The translations under genes and the position numbers were made by a program. DNA of 64,000 bases, from the NCBI RefSeq assembly GCF_001571245.1, contig NZ_BCTK01000014.1, forward strand, positions 186,001-250,000, read 5' to 3'. Positions 7,647 to 15,299 of this stretch are shown in pieces; the first letter of the stretch is position 1; every line of letters starts with the position of its first letter. The DNA is from Achromobacter piechaudii NBRC 102461. Its GTDB lineage: Bacteria > Pseudomonadota > Gammaproteobacteria > Burkholderiales > Burkholderiaceae_B. The notes beneath the pieces were generated by a model. It ran no database searches, was not told the DNA's origin, and saw nothing but the letters and a program-made list of their open reading frames with translations.

Positions 7647-8711
7647 TTAATGCGGGAAGGGCCAGATGCGCAGCTTCTCCTTGCCGATGCTCCACAGACG
7701 CGCCAGGCCATGCGGTTCGGCGATCAGGAAGAACACGATCAGCGCGCCGAACACCATGTGTTCGATGTGCGCGGCGGTGTCCACCGACAGCGGGATGCCC
7801 AACGCATGCGGGATGTTCGACAGCGCCACCGGCACCAGCACGATGAAGGCCGCGCCAAAGAAGCTGCCAATGATCGACCCCAGCCCGCCGATGATGACCA
7901 TGAACAGCAACTGGAACGAGCGCGTCAGATCGAACGCGAGCGGTTCCCAGGAACCCAGGTGGATGTAGCCCCACAGCGCGCCGGCCACGCCCACGATGAA
8001 CGAGCTGACCGCGAACGCCGTCAGCTTGGCGTACATCGGGCGGATGCCGATGACCGAAGCCGCCACGTCCATGTCGCGGATCGCCATCCATTGCCGGCCG
8101 ATCGCGCCGCGCACCAGGTTCTTGGCCAGCAGGCTGAAGATCACCACCAGGATCAGCACGAACAGGTACTTTTCCATGGCCGATTGCACCGGCAGCCCGA
8201 ACGCCGTCAGCGGCGGCACCGACACGTTGCCCGACGACGAGTAGTTGGTGAAGAAGGGGATGCGCAGGAACGCCCAGTCCACAAAGAACTGCGCCGCCAG
8301 CGTGGCCACTGCCAGGTACAGGCCCCGGATGCGCAGGCTGGGTATGCCGAAGATCACGCCCACCAAGGTGGCGAAGCAGCCGCCCAGCAGAATCTGGATG
8401 ACGAGCGGCATGCCCGGAAAGCGCACGCCGAAGTTCCAGGCCGCATACGCGCCCACCGCCATGAAGGCCCCGGTGCCCAGCGAGATCTGGCCGCAATAGC
8501 CCACCAGGATGTTCAGGCCTACGGCCGCCAGCGACAGGATCAGGAACGGGATCAGGATGGCGCGCAGCAGGTAGTCGGAAGACAGCGCCGGCACGGCGAT
8601 GAACGCCACCGCCAGCAGCAGCCAGATGAAGATGCGGTCCTGGCGGATCGGGAAGATCTGCTGGTCGGCCCGGTACGTGGTCTTGAACTGGCCGTTTTCG
8701 CGATAGAACAT
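7647..8711 (-). CDS. LIV-type ABC permease (LivM class)
   Basis: A 354-residue inner-membrane permease with about nine to ten hydrophobic segments and the family block VGYCGQISLGTGAFMAVGAYA, then RDMDVAASVIGI, the cytoplasmic coupling loop that contacts the ATPase. It starts at ATG 8711, 25 bp after the LivH-type stop. It pairs with the LivH-type permease to form the translocation pore. Hydrophobicity, block order and neighbours leave little doubt about the family; the substrate is set by the binding protein and is not known. Confidence 0.9.
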   Translation of the reverse strand: MFYRENGQFKTTYRADQQIFPIRQDRIFIWLLLAVAFIAVPALSSDYLLRAILIPFLILSLAAVGLNILVGYCGQISLGTGAFMAVGAYAAWNFGVRFPGMPLVIQILLGGCFATLVGVIFGIPSLRIRGLYLAVATLAAQFFVDWAFLRIPFFTNYSSSGNVSVPPLTAFGLPVQSAMEKYLFVLILVVIFSLLAKNLVRGAIGRQWMAIRDMDVAASVIGIRPMYAKLTAFAVSSFIVGVAGALWGYIHLGSWEPLAFDLTRSFQLLFMVIIGGLGSIIGSFFGAAFIVLVPVALSNIPHALGIPLSVDTAAHIEHMVFGALIVFFLIAEPHGLARLWSIGKEKLRIWPFPH

Positions 8712-8736
8712 GTTTTTATCCTAGAGGCCTGGTGGT

Positions 8737-9666
8737 TTACACGCGGTCGATGATCTTCTCGCCGAACAGCCCTTGCGGACGGAACAGCAGGAACACCAGC
8801 GCCAGCACATAGGCGAACCAGATTTCGATACCGCCGCCCACGAGCGACCCCAGGTACACCTCGGACAGCTTTTCCCCCACACCGATGATCAGGCCACCCA
8901 GGATGGCACCCGGCACCGAGGTCAGGCCGCCCAGGATCACCACCGGCAGCGCGCGCAGCGCGGCGGTGGACAGCGTGAATTGCACGCCGAACTTCGACCC
9001 CCAGATGATGCCGGCCACCAGCGCGACCAGGCCCGCCACGCACCACACGATCACCCAGATGCGGTTCAGCGGAATGCCGATGGACTGCGCGGCCTGGTGG
9101 TCGTCGGCCACCGCGCGCAGGGCACGGCCAGTGGATGTGTATTGGAAGAACAGCGCCAGCGCGGCGACCAGCAAGGCCGCGATGACAGCCGCAGTCAGGT
9201 CTTCAAGGTTTATCAGCAACCCGCCTTCGAAAACCGATTCCAGGATCATCATCGGATCCTTCGGCATGCCCACGTTGATGGAGTACACCGAACTGCCGAA
9301 CGTGATCTGCCCCAGGCCGTCCAGGAAATAGCTGATGCCCAGCGTCGCCATCAAGAGCGTGGTGGCTTCCTGGTTGACCAGGTGGCGCAGCACGAAGCGT
9401 TCGATCGCCACGGCCAGCAGGAACATCACCATGGCGCTGACGATGAAGGCCAGCACGTTGGCCAGGATCATGTTGTCAAAGCCCAGCCAGCGCGGTATCC
9501 ACTCGGAAAAGCGCGCCATCGACAAGGCGGCCACCAGCACCATCGCGCCCTGCGCGAAGTTGAAGACGCCGGACGCCTTGAAGATCAGGACGAAGCCCAG
9601 GCCGATCAGCGCATACATCATGCCGCTCATCAGGCCGCCGAATAAGGTCTCTAGAAAAAATCCCAT
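8737..9666 (-). CDS. LIV-type ABC permease (LivH class)
   Basis: A 309-residue permease with the LivH blocks GLMSGMMYALIGLGFVLIF and GVFNFAQGAMVLVAA near the N-terminus and the coupling loop RAVADDHQAAQSIGIPLNRI. About eight membrane segments are visible. The start ATG 9666 lies 11 bp after the LivG-type stop, so the two are cotranscribed. It forms the membrane channel with the LivM-type partner. Length is at the normal family size, with no sign of damage. Confidence 0.9.
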   Translation of the reverse strand: MGFFLETLFGGLMSGMMYALIGLGFVLIFKASGVFNFAQGAMVLVAALSMARFSEWIPRWLGFDNMILANVLAFIVSAMVMFLLAVAIERFVLRHLVNQEATTLLMATLGISYFLDGLGQITFGSSVYSINVGMPKDPMMILESVFEGGLLINLEDLTAAVIAALLVAALALFFQYTSTGRALRAVADDHQAAQSIGIPLNRIWVIVWCVAGLVALVAGIIWGSKFGVQFTLSTAALRALPVVILGGLTSVPGAILGGLIIGVGEKLSEVYLGSLVGGGIEIWFAYVLALVFLLFRPQGLFGEKIIDRV

Positions 9667-9677
9667 GTCTGTCCGCC

Positions 9678-10475
9678 TCAGTGCGACACGCCAAGATAGG
9701 CGCGGATGACGTCTTCATTCGCGCGGACTTCGTCCGGGCGGCCATCGCCGATCTTCTTGCCGTAGTCCAGCACCACGACGCGGTCGGAAATATCCATGAC
9801 CACGCCCATGTCGTGCTCGATCAGCACGATGGTGGTGCCGAATTCATCGTTCACATCCAGGATGAAGCGGCTCATGTCCTGCTTTTCCTCGATGTTCATA
9901 CCGGCCATGGGTTCGTCCAGCAGCAACAGGCGCGGCTCCATCGCCAGCGCGCGGCCCAGGTCCACGCGCTTTTGCAGGCCATAAGGCAGGCGGCCCACGG
10001 GCGTCTTGCGGTATGCCTGGATTTCCAGGAAGTCGACGATGTTCTCGACGAATTCGCGGTGCTGGGTTTCTTCGCGCTCGGCCGGCCCCAGGCGAAACGC
10101 CTGCGACAGCAGCCCGCATTTCATGCGCAGGTTGCGGCCGGTCATGATGTTGTCCAGCACGCTCATGCCCTTGAACAGCGCCAGGTTCTGGAACGTGCGC
10201 GCGATGCCCATTTCGGCCGCGCGGCGCGGGTTCATCTTCGAGAAGCGTTGGCCGCGAAATTCAATGCCGCCTTGCTGCGGCGTATAGACGCCGTTGATGA
10301 CGTTCAGCATCGAGCTCTTGCCCGCGCCGTTGGGGCCGATGATGGCGCGAATCTCATGCTCGCGCACATTGAAGGAGATGTCCGTCAGCGCCTTCACGCC
10401 GCCAAAGGACAGGGAGATGTTCTGCATGTCCAGCATGACGTCGCCAATACGCTGGTCGCGGTCGTTGTTGCTCAT
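9678..10475 (-). CDS. LIV-type ABC transporter ATPase (LivG class)
   Basis: A 265-residue ABC ATPase with Walker A GPNGAGKS at residues 47-54, the LivG-specific GIARTFQNLALFKGMSV, and Walker B LLLLDEPMAGM. The signature is weak (RLPYGLQKRVDLGRAL), as is normal for LivG proteins, where PYG replaces LSGG. The start ATG 10475 is 5 bp from the upstream ligase stop. It works as the second nucleotide-binding subunit with the LivF-type protein. Confidence 0.9.
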   Translation of the reverse strand: MSNNDRDQRIGDVMLDMQNISLSFGGVKALTDISFNVREHEIRAIIGPNGAGKSSMLNVINGVYTPQQGGIEFRGQRFSKMNPRRAAEMGIARTFQNLALFKGMSVLDNIMTGRNLRMKCGLLSQAFRLGPAEREETQHREFVENIVDFLEIQAYRKTPVGRLPYGLQKRVDLGRALAMEPRLLLLDEPMAGMNIEEKQDMSRFILDVNDEFGTTIVLIEHDMGVVMDISDRVVVLDYGKKIGDGRPDEVRANEDVIRAYLGVSH

Positions 10476-10480
10476 GATCT

Positions 10481-12457
10481 CTACGCGGCTCGGGCTGTGA
10501 TGGCGGGAAACGTCTTGACGGGCCAGATCTTCAGGTCGGCTGAAATCTTGCCGGTGCGTCCGTCTTCGAACTTCACTTCGGTCTCGATGAATTGCGACTG
10601 CTTGCCGCCGAACAGCGCATCGATCAGCACGCCGTATTTCTGCGCGATGAATGCGCGGCGCACCTTGCGCGTGCGGGTCAGTTCGTCGTCGTCCGGGTCC
10701 AGTTCCTTGTGCAGGATCAGGAATCGGCTGACCTGGGACGCGCACAGCTTGGGATCGGTGGCCAGGTCGGCATTGACCTGCTCGACGCATTCGGCGATCA
10801 GTTGGTAGACCTCTTCCTTGGCGGCAAGATCGGTGTAGCCCGCGTAGGGCAGTCCGCGCCGCTCGGCCCAGTTGCCTACGGCTTCCAGGTCGATGTTGAT
10901 GAAGGCGCAGACATCATCGCGATTGGCGCCGAAGGCCACGGCCTCCTTGATGTGCTGGAAGAACTTGAGCTTGTTCTCGATGTACTTGGGCGCGAACAGG
11001 CTGCCGTTGGCAAGCTTGCCCACGTCCTTGGCGCGGTCGATGATCTTCAACTGGCCATCGGTGTCCAGATAGCCTGCGTCGCCGGTGTGGAACCAGCCGT
11101 CGGCGCTGCGTGCCTCCTGCGTGGCATCCGGGTTGCGGTAGTACTCCTTGAACAGGCCGGGGCTCTTGACCAGGATTTCGCCGTTGTCGGCCACGCGGAT
11201 TTCTACGCCGGCCACGGGCGGGCCCACCGTGTCATCGCGCACCTGGCCGTCGGGCTGCACGCAGACGAACACGGACGTTTCCGTCGAGCCGTACAACTGC
11301 TTGAGGTTGATGCCGATGGACCGGTAGAACACGAACAGGTCCGGTCCGATGGCTTCGCCCGCCGTATAGGCCACGCGCACGCGGCTCATGCCCAGCGCGT
11401 TGCGCAAGGGGCCGTAGATCAGTGCGTTGCCCAGCGCGTAGCGCAGCCGGTCCCAGGCGTTGACGGATTCGCCATCCAGGATGCGGGTGCCCACGCGGCG
11501 CGCCAGCTTCATGCATGCGCCAAACAGCTTGCGCTTGATGTAACCCGCGTCTTCCATGCGGATCATCACATGCGTCAACAGGCCTTCCAGCACGCGCGGC
11601 GGCGCAAAGTAATAGGTGGGGCCGATGTCGCGCATGTCGATCGATACCGTGTCGGGCGACTCGGGATGATTCACCGTGAAGCCCGTCACCAGAAGCTGCG
11701 TATACGAGAACATGTTCTGCCCGATCCAGGCGGGCGGCAGATAGGCCAGCACGTCTTCCTTGTCGGTCAGCTTTTCCATGTCGGACACGGCGCGCGCGCG
11801 GTCGATCAGCGCGTGATGGGTCAGTACGACGCCCTTGGGCTTGCCGGTGGTGCCCGACGTATAGAACATGGCGGCCGGGTCGTGCGGCTGCACGGCAGCG
11901 ATGGCGCGATCCAGAAAATCGGGATGCTGCGCCGCGTATTCCTGGCCCAGTGCTTCCAGCTTTTCGTAGGACTGCAGCATCGGGTCGGTGTAATGGCGCA
12001 GGCCGCGCGGGTCATCGAACACTACATGCTTGAGCGCGGGGCATTGCTCGCGCACTTCCAGCATCTTGTCGACCTGCTCCTGGTCTTCCACCACCGCCAC
12101 GCTGATCTCGGCGTCTTGCAGCACATAGACCATTTCCTGCGCGACCGCATCCTGATAGAGCGGCACGGGAATGGCGCCCAGCGACTGCGTGGCCATCATC
12201 GCCATGTACAGGCGCGGCCGGTTCTCGCCGATGACCGCCACGTGCATGCCGGGCCGGATGCCCAGCGCCGCCAGGCCATTGGCCACATGGCGTACATGCG
12301 TGGCCACGTCGGACCACGTCAGGGTTTGCCAGATCCCCAGATCTTTCTCTCGGATCGCGGGCCGCGACCCACGAACATTGGCATGCGCGAACAGCAGCGC
12401 TGGAAAGGTGTCCAGCGCCGCCGGCACCTGTGCGGATGCGGGCGATGAATGTGCCAC
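10481..12457 (-). CDS. Long-chain-type AMP-dependent acyl-CoA synthetase
   Basis: A 658-residue adenylate-forming enzyme with all core motifs: P-loop MFYTSGTTGKPKGVV, YGSTETSVF, and WFHTGDAGYL followed by IDRAKD. It resembles the FAA1/FadD15 group that converts a carboxylic acid, ATP and CoA to acyl-CoA, AMP and PPi. The start is GTG 12457: GGAGGA at 12464-12469 lies six bases upstream, and the conserved protein begins there, while upstream in-frame codons show no family similarity. It is the first gene of the operon with the ABC transporter and so is likely to trap the imported acid as a CoA ester. The exact substrate (aromatic or fatty acid) is unknown. Confidence 0.87.
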   Translation of the reverse strand: MAHSSPASAQVPAALDTFPALLFAHANVRGSRPAIREKDLGIWQTLTWSDVATHVRHVANGLAALGIRPGMHVAVIGENRPRLYMAMMATQSLGAIPVPLYQDAVAQEMVYVLQDAEISVAVVEDQEQVDKMLEVREQCPALKHVVFDDPRGLRHYTDPMLQSYEKLEALGQEYAAQHPDFLDRAIAAVQPHDPAAMFYTSGTTGKPKGVVLTHHALIDRARAVSDMEKLTDKEDVLAYLPPAWIGQNMFSYTQLLVTGFTVNHPESPDTVSIDMRDIGPTYYFAPPRVLEGLLTHVMIRMEDAGYIKRKLFGACMKLARRVGTRILDGESVNAWDRLRYALGNALIYGPLRNALGMSRVRVAYTAGEAIGPDLFVFYRSIGINLKQLYGSTETSVFVCVQPDGQVRDDTVGPPVAGVEIRVADNGEILVKSPGLFKEYYRNPDATQEARSADGWFHTGDAGYLDTDGQLKIIDRAKDVGKLANGSLFAPKYIENKLKFFQHIKEAVAFGANRDDVCAFINIDLEAVGNWAERRGLPYAGYTDLAAKEEVYQLIAECVEQVNADLATDPKLCASQVSRFLILHKELDPDDDELTRTRKVRRAFIAQKYGVLIDALFGGKQSQFIETEVKFEDGRTGKISADLKIWPVKTFPAITARAA

Positions 12458-12567
12458 GTTGTCTCCTCCGGTTTGGGCACACCGCGCCAGGGGGCCGCGG
12501 GAGCGGCAGTGGCGATGAGGGGCTTGACCAGTTGGTTTTAGATTTACGGCAGGACTTAAGGTATAAG

Positions 12568-12584
12568 GTTGGCTTGCTACCAAC
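12568..12584. promoter_or_regulatory. Inverted repeat GTTGG-N7-CCAAC in the divergent promoter
   Basis: The only clear symmetric element in the gap between the acyl-CoA synthetase and the Crp/Fnr gene. It is a plausible operator for that regulator or another protein controlling the transporter operon. It does not match the FNR (TTGAT-N4-ATCAA) or CRP consensus. Regulation is inferred from position only. Confidence 0.45.
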
Positions 12585-12626
12585 TGTCACCATCGCGACA
12601 TTCAAGGAATTTTCAGGGTATTCCCG

Positions 12627-13334
12627 ATGCAGCTATCCGACTCCCTTCAACTTGCCGCGGCGTGGTTTCGCGTGCTCAACGCCGAGCAGCAAACTCGCGT
12701 CGAGCGGGACCTCTCTGTGCAGCAGGTCGTTGCCGGATCGATCATAGAGCGCAAAGGGGAACTCGCACAGGCTTGGATTGGCGTCCTGGCCGGGCTGGTC
12801 AAAGTGTCGGTCGGTAATGCCGAAGGCAAGGTCGCCTCGCTGACGGGCGTGCCCGCTGGTGGCTGGATCGGCGAGGGTTCGCTGCTCAAACGCGAAGTCC
12901 GCAAATATGACATCGTCGCGCTGCGCGATTCCGTCGTTGCGCGGCTGCCGGCGCCCACGTTCGATTGGCTGCTGGACACCAGCATTCCGTTCAACCGCTA
13001 CCTGTTGCATCAACTGAACGAGCGCGTCGCGCAGTTCATCGGCAAGGCCGAATACGATCGCTTGCTGGATCCCGATGCGCGCGTGGCCCGCTGCCTGGCT
13101 GAACTGTTCAACCCTTTGCTGTACCCCGGCATGGGGATGCGGCTGACGATTACACAGGAAGAAGTCGGCTATCTGGCCCGGGTGTCGCGTCAGCGCGCCA
13201 ACCAGGCGCTGCGCAAGCTGGAAGAAGCGGGGTTGCTGAATGTGGAGTACGGCGCCGTGCGCGTGCTGGATCTGGACGGCCTGAAACAATACGGGTCGGA
13301 CCGCAGCACGGTGGAAGGCGAGCACGCGGCCTGA
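12627..13334 (+). CDS. Crp/Fnr-family transcriptional regulator
   Basis: A 235-residue protein with an N-terminal cyclic-nucleotide-binding-like beta-barrel (about residues 20-120), a dimer helix, and a C-terminal helix-turn-helix (ITQEEVGYLARVSRQRANQA, then a wing). The N-terminus has no cysteine cluster, so an FNR-type iron-sulfur switch is unlikely; the barrel also lacks an obvious cAMP phosphate-binding GEL..R..R block. The effector is therefore unknown. It is divergent from the synthetase/ABC operon with 169 bp between starts, which suggests it controls that operon, perhaps in response to the acid or its CoA ester. Confidence 0.85.
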   Translation: MQLSDSLQLAAAWFRVLNAEQQTRVERDLSVQQVVAGSIIERKGELAQAWIGVLAGLVKVSVGNAEGKVASLTGVPAGGWIGEGSLLKREVRKYDIVALRDSVVARLPAPTFDWLLDTSIPFNRYLLHQLNERVAQFIGKAEYDRLLDPDARVARCLAELFNPLLYPGMGMRLTITQEEVGYLARVSRQRANQALRKLEEAGLLNVEYGAVRVLDLDGLKQYGSDRSTVEGEHAA

Positions 13335-13364
13335 GCGCACGCCGCGCGCTTTGAAAAAAAATCC

Positions 13365-13393
13365 TTGACGTTAAATAGTGCGCTATTTAATAT
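13365..13393 (+). promoter_or_regulatory. ohrR promoter with embedded OhrR operator
   Basis: A textbook sigma-70 promoter: TTGACG (13365-13370), 17-bp spacer, TAATAT (13388-13393). The spacer is filled by the palindrome TTAAATAG-TGCG-CTATTTAA (13371-13390), which overlaps the -10 element, as expected for autorepression by OhrR. Only six bases separate the -10 from the ATG at 13400, so the predicted transcript starts at or next to the first codon and would be leaderless. Confidence 0.8.
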
Positions 13394-13399
13394 TGCGCA

Positions 13400-13873
13400 A
13401 TGAAATCCAAGGCCAGAGTTCTTCCCAAAGCCAAAAGCGCGTTCAACCCGCTGCTGCTGGACAGCCAACTGTGTTTCGCCCTGTACTCGACCTCGCTGGC
13501 GATGAACAAGGTGTACCGCAAGCTGCTGCGCGGGCTGGACCTGACCTATCCGCAGTATCTGGTGATGCTGGTGCTGTGGGAAGGCGAGGACATCACGGTG
13601 ACGGATATCGGCGCCCGGCTGTTCCTGGATTCGGCCACGCTGACGCCACTGCTCAAGCGGCTGGAAGCCGCCGGTCTGGTGACCCGCAAGCGCGCGGTGG
13701 ACGACGAACGCCAGGTGATCGTCGGCCTGACCCGGCAAGGCCGCGACTTGCGCGAACAGGCCGAGGCCGTGCCGCACGCGGTGGCCGCTGCCGCGCAGTG
13801 CACGCTGGACGAGGCGCAGGGCATGATGAAAGCGCTGCACGCGCTGCGGGAAAAGCTGGTCGACAGTATTTGA
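13400..13873 (+). CDS. ohrR: MarR-family organic hydroperoxide sensor OhrR
   Basis: A 157-residue MarR-type winged-helix repressor. The sensing cysteine is Cys25 in [13 protein letters not shown], with the tyrosines of [14 protein letters not shown] that hydrogen-bond the reactive thiol in OhrR proteins. A second cysteine at residue 134 fits the 2-Cys class (as in Xanthomonas), where oxidation gives an intersubunit disulfide and release from DNA. It precedes ohr by 171 bp on the same strand, and similar operator sequences lie before both genes. There is no visible Shine-Dalgarno site before its ATG, which agrees with the leaderless promoter. Confidence 0.93.
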   Translation: MKSKARVLPKAKSAFNPLLLDSQLCFALYSTSLAMNKVYRKLLRGLDLTYPQYLVMLVLWEGEDITVTDIGARLFLDSATLTPLLKRLEAAGLVTRKRAVDDERQVIVGLTRQGRDLREQAEAVPHAVAAAAQCTLDEAQGMMKALHALREKLVDSI

Positions 13874-13907
13874 AGGATGGGTGATGCCTGTCATCATCCG
13901 GTCTAAT

Positions 13908-13935
13908 AAATAGCGCACGATATAGTCGTGCACTA
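13908..13935. promoter_or_regulatory. Candidate OhrR operator before ohr
   Basis: AAATAGCGCACGATATA shares 13 of 17 positions with the spacer palindrome of the ohrR promoter. It overlaps the inverted repeat GCACGA-TATAG-TCGTGC (13915-13931), framed by TAG and CTA. Its place about 110 bp before ohr fits peroxide-induced derepression. Confidence 0.65.
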
Positions 13936-14044
13936 GATAAGTGGTAAGCAGTCAGGCAGGTTTGCACGTCATCAGTAAGCGCCGGCGCGGGAAGGCCCGC
14001 CCGGCCAGGCAGTTCAACTTTTCATCCTACAAAGGAAACGCATC

Positions 14045-14470
14045 ATGTCTATCGAAAAAGTTATCTATCGCGCCAATGCCACCGCTACCGGCGGCCGTGA
14101 AGGCCGTGGCGTCAGCGATGACGGCAACCTGGACGTCAAGCTGACCACGCCGCGCGAACTGGGCGGCGCGGGCGCAGCCGGCACCAACCCCGAACAACTG
14201 TTCGCCGTGGGCTATTCGGCCTGCTTCCTGGGCGCGATGAAGTTCGTCGGCGGCCGCGACAAGATCGCCATTCCGGCCGACGTGTCGGTGAACGGCATCG
14301 TGGGCATCGGCGCGATCCCGACCGGCTTCGGTATCGAAGTCGAGCTGAAGATCTCGTTGCCGGGCATGGACCGCGAGCAAGCCGAAAAGCTGGTCGCCGC
14401 AGCGCACATCGTCTGCCCGTACTCGAATGCCACGCGTGGCAACATCGACGTCACGCTGACGATCGTCTAA
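14045..14470 (+). CDS. ohr: Organic hydroperoxide resistance protein Ohr
   Basis: A 141-residue Ohr/OsmC-fold peroxidase with both redox cysteines in context: YSACFLGA near residue 60 and [16 protein letters not shown] near residue 124. Ohr reduces fatty-acid hydroperoxides and peroxynitrite using lipoylated proteins as reductant. The start ATG 14045 has a good AGGAAA site eight bases upstream. It is controlled by the adjacent ohrR and ends at a strong terminator. Length and motif spacing are normal. Confidence 0.95.
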   Translation: MSIEKVIYRANATATGGREGRGVSDDGNLDVKLTTPRELGGAGAAGTNPEQLFAVGYSACFLGAMKFVGGRDKIAIPADVSVNGIVGIGAIPTGFGIEVELKISLPGMDREQAEKLVAAAHIVCPYSNATRGNIDVTLTIV

Positions 14471-14514
14471 GAAACGACTCGGGCGCAGGGCGTGTCGCCC
14501 GCGCCCGGCTCGCA

Positions 14515-14552
14515 CGCGACGGCTCCGCAGTCGATGCGGACCGTCGCGTTTT
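14515..14552 (+). terminator. Rho-independent terminator of ohr
   Basis: The stem CGCGACGG / CCGTCGCG with an inner TCCGCA / TGCGGA extension and a five-base loop is followed by TTTT. It lies 45 bp after the ohr stop, just before the convergent livF end. Confidence 0.88.
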
Positions 14553-14558
14553 GCCGTC

Positions 14559-15281
14559 TTAGTGGCCGCCGCCCAGGTAGGCCGCCACCACGGCGGGGTC
14601 ATCCCTGAGCTTGTCGGCGCTGCCGTGCACAGAGATCCTGCCGTTTTCAAGCACGTAGCCGTAGTCGGCCACCTGCAAGGCGGCAGCGGCGAATTGCTCC
14701 ACCAGCAGCATCGTCACGCCTTCGTCCTTCAAGCGCGCGATGATGCGGAACACCTCTTCCACCAGGATCGGCGCCAGCCCCATCGAGGGTTCGTCCAGCA
14801 ACACCAGTTCCGGGTTCAGCATCACGGCGCGTGCCATCGCCAGCATCTGCTGCTCACCGCCCGACAGCGTGCCGGCCAGTTGATCGCGCCGTTCCTTCAA
14901 GCGCGGGAACAGGTCCATGGCGCGGCCCAGGTCGGCCTGCACGTCGCCCTTGGGGCGGCTGCCCGTCAGGCGCGGAAACGCGCCCAGCAACAGGTTGTCG
15001 GTGACCGACAGCGTGGGAAACACGCGCCGGCCTTCCGGGGAATGCGCCAGCCCCAGCCGCGCGATTCGGTGCGATTCCAGGCCGTCGATGCGCTTGCCGC
15101 CCAGCGTGACCTCGCCCGCCGTGGGGCGGATCATGCCCGACAGCGCGCGCATCGTCGTGGTCTTGCCCGCGCCGTTGGAACCGATCAGCGTCACGACCTT
15201 CGCCTTGGGCACCTCCATGCTGATGCCGTGCAGCACCTTGACCTTGCCGTAACCCGCTTCCAGATTCTTGATCGATAGCAT
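14559..15281 (-). CDS. livF: Branched-chain amino-acid ABC transporter ATPase LivF
   Basis: A 240-residue ABC ATPase with Walker A GSNGAGKTTT near residue 35, signature LSGGEQQMLAMARA, Walker B LVLLDEPSMGL and the LivF hallmark HSPEGRRVFP. It is the last gene of the second LIV operon (binding protein, LivH, LivM-LivG fusion, LivF), 18 bp after the fusion gene. It faces ohr convergently, with the ohr terminator between. It provides one of the two ATPase subunits of the importer. Confidence 0.92.
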   Translation of the reverse strand: MLSIKNLEAGYGKVKVLHGISMEVPKAKVVTLIGSNGAGKTTTMRALSGMIRPTAGEVTLGGKRIDGLESHRIARLGLAHSPEGRRVFPTLSVTDNLLLGAFPRLTGSRPKGDVQADLGRAMDLFPRLKERRDQLAGTLSGGEQQMLAMARAVMLNPELVLLDEPSMGLAPILVEEVFRIIARLKDEGVTMLLVEQFAAAALQVADYGYVLENGRISVHGSADKLRDDPAVVAAYLGGGH

Positions 15282-15299
15282 CTTGTTGTCCTCTTGGCG

